DNA from: DASUSF01 sp036375275
Lineage (GTDB): Bacteria; Pseudomonadota; Alphaproteobacteria; Geminicoccales; Geminicoccaceae
Reading direction: 5' to 3'
DNA length: 8,318 bases
Assembly (NCBI GenBank): GCA_036375275.1
Contig: DASUSF010000008.1
Coordinates: 1-8,318, forward strand
Both the position numbers and the translations under genes were made by a program. The notes below the pieces were generated by a model. That model did no database searches and was not told the origin of the DNA. It saw only the letters and a list, made by a program, of their open reading frames with translations. Positions 5,832 through 8,318 of the stretch are shown here, in pieces. The stretch's first letter is position 1; every line of letters starts with the position of its first letter.

Positions 5832-6797
5832 TCACCCGGAGCGCGCCGGCGCTCCGTCCCGCTCGTCGTCCGCCTTCCGTAAGGCGTCGCACGGATCGCC
5901 TCCGCCGGGAGCCGCTTCGGTCAGCCAGACGTAGTCGAAGGGCAGATCGAGGTCGGGCTCGCCGGCGGCGGGGTCGACCTCGAGAAAGGCGACGCTGACC
6001 ACGTCGGCGCCGGGATCGAGGCGGGCGACGTACCAGGGCACGCCGCGGTCGGTCCGGACGTGCTGGGCGCCTGCGATCAGCACGCCGCCGCCCCTGCCGG
6101 AGGCGGTGACCAGCCGGTCGGCCATGACCGCGTCGCGTGCCCGCTGGACCCGGAACATGCCGTCGATCATCTCGCCGGCCGCATGACCGCAGTGCGAGGC
6201 GACGAGATCGTCGCGGAGAGCCACCGCCAGCACCTCGGGCAGTCGCTCGGCGAGGCCGGTCCGCTCGACCAGCGCGGGCCGCAGCGCGGCCGATCCCGAC
6301 CCGTAGACGGCCTTGATCTGATCCCGCGGCAGGTTGGCGGCGATGATCTCGCCGCCGCCGTCGAGCGCCGCCTGCGCGATCGGGCCGTACGCCGTGGGCC
6401 AGTCGGGCCAGCCGCTCTCGGACCAGTTCAGCGCCGTCCCGAGGTCGCGCGCGTCGCGCCCGTGGGCCCGCAGGTGCTCGGTGATCTGGAGCTGCTGATC
6501 GGTCCCCATCATCTCGAACGCCACCGCCCGCGGCTCCTCGCCCCGCGCCTGCAGCTGGCGGACCACCTCGGCCTGCAGCGCGTGGTGGTCGGCGTTGCCG
6601 TGCCGTTCGCCGAGCAGGACGTAGTCCGCCGCGGCGAGGCGCTCGAGCAGGGCCTCCTGCGCCACCGCCCGGCCGCTCGCCACCTCGACGACGGTGCCCG
6701 GCCCGAGCGCGGCTTCCGGTTCCGCGACGTCGAGGCCGGACGGACCCGAGCACGCGGCGAGCACGATGGCAGCGGAGAGGATCAGGCGGCGGTGCAT
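5832..6797 (-). CDS. ChaN-family (haem-binding uptake, Tiki-like fold) lipoprotein
   Basis: The 321-residue product starts with a lipoprotein signal: M-H-R-R, a hydrophobic stretch, and lipobox L13-A-A-C16, so it should be lipid-anchored in the envelope. The ChaN-type domain follows from about 45 to 275. It shows L-L-G-E-R-H (61-66) with nearby H71-H72, F-E-M-M around Glu95, W-x-x-Y (133-137), A-N-L-P-R (154-158) and G-A-Q-H-V-R (243-248). Proteins of this family include Campylobacter ChaN, which binds haem, and share a fold with erythromycin-esterase/Tiki-type hydrolases, so haem binding is not certain. The start at 6797 is chosen because the signal peptide begins there; the frame is open to 6908 but that extension lacks any signal. 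It is divergent from gabT and 201 bp upstream of the VOC gene, so it may form its own transcript. Confidence 0.85.
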   Translation of the reverse strand: MHRRLILSAAIVLAACSGPSGLDVAEPEAALGPGTVVEVASGRAVAQEALLERLAAADYVLLGERHGNADHHALQAEVVRQLQARGEEPRAVAFEMMGTDQQLQITEHLRAHGRDARDLGTALNWSESGWPDWPTAYGPIAQAALDGGGEIIAANLPRDQIKAVYGSGSAALRPALVERTGLAERLPEVLAVALRDDLVASHCGHAAGEMIDGMFRVQRARDAVMADRLVTASGRGGGVLIAGAQHVRTDRGVPWYVARLDPGADVVSVAFLEVDPAAGEPDLDLPFDYVWLTEAAPGGGDPCDALRKADDERDGAPARSG

Positions 6798-7025
6798 CAG
6801 GACGTTCTCGACGTATCGTTGGTTCGCCCACCTTAGATGGACCGTGAGAGGCGGATCATCCACCCGGCTGCATGCGGGGCGACCGGCGCACCGTCCTCCC
6901 GCCTGCACGGCTGAAGTGCAGCCAAGACCGTGGAATTCGAGGGCCCGTTCTCCTATGTTCAGGCGGTTCTTGCCGCCCCGGCGCCCGAGGCGGGGTGGCG
7001 AGGCCGTCTGCTACGGGAGCCGAGA
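6798..7025. promoter_or_regulatory. Divergent intergenic region between the ChaN-type gene and gabT
   Basis: These 228 bp must hold the promoters of both divergent genes. The best plus-strand candidate is TGGAAT (6931-6936), 17 bp, TATGTT (6954-6959), which is weak. No convincing minus-strand promoter was found. The plus frame is open from a GTG at 6930 into gabT, but the extra 32 residues do not resemble the family. The gabT ribosome site GGGAG (7015-7019) lies 6 nt before its ATG. Confidence 0.4.
6962..6999 (+). other. Two mutually exclusive hairpins in the gabT leader
   Basis: GGCGG (6962-6966) can pair with CCGCC (6973-6977). Alternatively 6972-6980 can pair with 6991-6999 in a 9-bp stem with one G-U pair and a 10-nt loop. 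The stems share bases 6973-6977, so they cannot coexist. The larger one ends 15 nt before the ribosome site. There is no T-tract, so it is not a clear attenuator. Confidence 0.4.
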
Positions 7026-8318
7026 ATGACGTCGAGCAATGCGGGCCTGCACGCCCGCCGGACCGCCGCCGTGCCGCGCGGCGTGGCCAACGCCTGCCCG
7101 ATCTACGCCGAGCGCGCCGAGAACGCCGAGCTGTTCGACGTCGAGGGTCGCCGCTACATCGACTTCGCCGGCGGCATCGCGGTGCTCAACACCGGCCACC
7201 GCCACGAGCGGGTGATCGCGGCCGCGAAGGCGCAGGAGGACCGCTTCACCCACACCAGCTTCCAGGTCGTCCCCTACGAGCCCTACGTGGCGCTCGCCGA
7301 GCGCCTGAACGAGCTGGCGCCGGGCGACTTCGAGAAGAAGACGGTCCTGATGACCACGGGCGCCGAGGCGGTCGAGAACGCCGTCAAGATCGCCCGCTGC
7401 CACACCAGGCGCCGGGCGGTGATCGCGTTCGGCGGCGCGTTCCACGGCCGGACGCTCCTGACCATGGGCCTGACCGGCAAGGTCATGCCCTACAAGGCGG
7501 GCTTCGGCCCGTTCCCCTCCGACATCTACCATGCGCCGTACCCGATCCCGCTGCACGGGGTGAGCGAGGACGATTCCCTGAAGGCGCTCGGCCAGCTGTT
7601 CAAGACCGAGGTCGAGCCCGAGCAGGTGGCCGCGATCATCATCGAGCCGGTGCAGGGCGAGGGTGGCTTCTACATCGCGTCCAAGAGCTTCCTGCAGAAG
7701 CTCCGCAAGGTCTGCGACGAGCACGGCATCCTCCTGATCGCCGACGAGATCCAGGCCGGCATGGCGCGGACCGGGAAGTGGTTCGCGATCGAGCACAGCG
7801 AGGTCGCGCCGGACCTGATCACGACCGCCAAGAGCCTCGCCGGTGGCTATCCGCTGGCCGGGGTGATCGGCCGCGCCGAGGTGATGGACAGCGTGCCGCC
7901 CGGCGGGCTCGGCGGCACCTACGGCGGCAACCCCGTGGCGTGCGCCGCGGCGCTCGCGGTGCTCGACGTGATCGAGCACGAGCAGCTGCTCGGCCGCTCG
8001 GTCGCGATCGGCGAGATGATGGCCGCGCGGCTCCGCCGCCTGCCGCAGCAGCACCTGGTGGCCGAGGTCAGGAACCTCGGCGGCATGGTGGCGCTCGAGC
8101 TCGCGGGCGACGACGCCACCGGACGGAGCGCCGCCGAGATCACGAGGGCGCTCACCGCGCGCGCGCTCGAGCACGGCCTGATCGTCCTCGCCTGCGGCGT
8201 CTATGGCAACGTCGTCCGCTTCCTGGTGCCGCTCACCGCGTCCGACGCCTTGATCGAGGAAGGGCTCGGCATCCTGGAGCGGGCGCTCGCGGAGGTGGCC
8301 GGGCGCCAGGCGGCGTGA
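7026..8318 (+). CDS. gabT: 4-aminobutyrate (GABA)/5-aminovalerate aminotransferase, class III PLP
   Basis: The complete 430-residue enzyme moves the amino group of GABA to 2-oxoglutarate, giving succinate semialdehyde and glutamate in the cytosol. Close relatives use 5-aminovalerate. The PLP lysine is Lys269 in T-A-K-S-L-A-G-G. Asp240 and Gln243 (A-D-E-I-Q) match E. coli GabT Asp239 and Gln242. Glu212 (Q-G-E-G-G), Arg142 (F-H-G-R-T) and Arg398 (V-V-R-F-L) match its substrate-binding Glu211, Arg141 and Arg398. The early G-I-A-V-L-N-T-G-H stretch is also GabT-typical, which argues against ornithine or acetylornithine aminotransferase. The ATG at 7026 has GGGAG 6 nt upstream and gives the family's usual length. 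A succinate-semialdehyde dehydrogenase could follow beyond the window, which ends exactly at the TGA. Confidence 0.93.
   Translation: MTSSNAGLHARRTAAVPRGVANACPIYAERAENAELFDVEGRRYIDFAGGIAVLNTGHRHERVIAAAKAQEDRFTHTSFQVVPYEPYVALAERLNELAPGDFEKKTVLMTTGAEAVENAVKIARCHTRRRAVIAFGGAFHGRTLLTMGLTGKVMPYKAGFGPFPSDIYHAPYPIPLHGVSEDDSLKALGQLFKTEVEPEQVAAIIIEPVQGEGGFYIASKSFLQKLRKVCDEHGILLIADEIQAGMARTGKWFAIEHSEVAPDLITTAKSLAGGYPLAGVIGRAEVMDSVPPGGLGGTYGGNPVACAAALAVLDVIEHEQLLGRSVAIGEMMAARLRRLPQQHLVAEVRNLGGMVALELAGDDATGRSAAEITRALTARALEHGLIVLACGVYGNVVRFLVPLTASDALIEEGLGILERALAEVAGRQAA

Noticed and set aside
6798..6908. Upstream extension of the ChaN-type gene
   Set aside because: The lipoprotein signal peptide starts at Met 6797. 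An extension would bury the lipobox and block export.
6930..7025. Upstream GTG extension of gabT by 32 residues
   Set aside because: The enzyme's usual N-terminus begins at the ATG at 7026, which has a well-spaced GGGAG. The extension resembles nothing in the family.
1..8318. CRISPR array, tRNA or rRNA gene, insertion sequence, att site
   Set aside because: No regularly spaced repeats, no tRNA or rRNA features, no transposase or integrase product and no terminal inverted repeats with target duplications were seen on either strand.

Overview
The window is very GC-rich, densely coded DNA from a Gram-negative bacterium. The evidence for the envelope type is an OmpA-type peptidoglycan-binding tail, a lipobox lipoprotein and a periplasmic binding protein. 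Codon use, a ChaN-family lipoprotein and promoter-like sites with a GCTA-type -10 fit an alphaproteobacterium. That placement is inference; nothing in the window fixes the taxon.

Layout: (1) positions 1-114 hold the C-terminal end of an OmpA-family protein on the plus strand. (2) Positions 204-6797 are a run of seven genes all on the minus strand. Read in transcription order they are a ChaN-type lipoprotein (6797-5832), a VOC/glyoxalase-fold protein (5630-5181), a hydrogenase-maturation-type M52 endopeptidase (5101-4568), a family-5 (peptide/nickel/opine) ABC substrate-binding protein (4488-2929), two DppB/DppC-like permeases (2910-1930 and 1940-1086, overlapping by 11 bp), and a CooC-like deviant Walker A ATPase with a Cys-Met-Cys motif (1025-204). 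The run converges on the OmpA gene across a spacer with two hairpins. (3) A complete gabT-type aminotransferase (7026-8318) is divergent from the run and ends at the window edge.

The interesting unit is 204-5101. It pairs two genes of Ni-enzyme maturation type (M52 protease, CooC-like ATPase) with the binding protein and both permeases of a peptide/nickel-type importer. No ABC ATPase gene and no hydrogenase or CO dehydrogenase structural gene lies in the run, which is bounded on both sides by opposite-strand genes. A plausible reading is a nickel or metal-chelate supply and metallocentre maturation locus acting on an enzyme encoded elsewhere. An ordinary peptide importer with incidental neighbours remains possible. 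A good promoter (TTGACA, 17-bp spacer, GCTACT) with an overlapping inverted repeat sits just upstream of the binding-protein gene, so the transporter-CooC part probably has its own regulated transcript.
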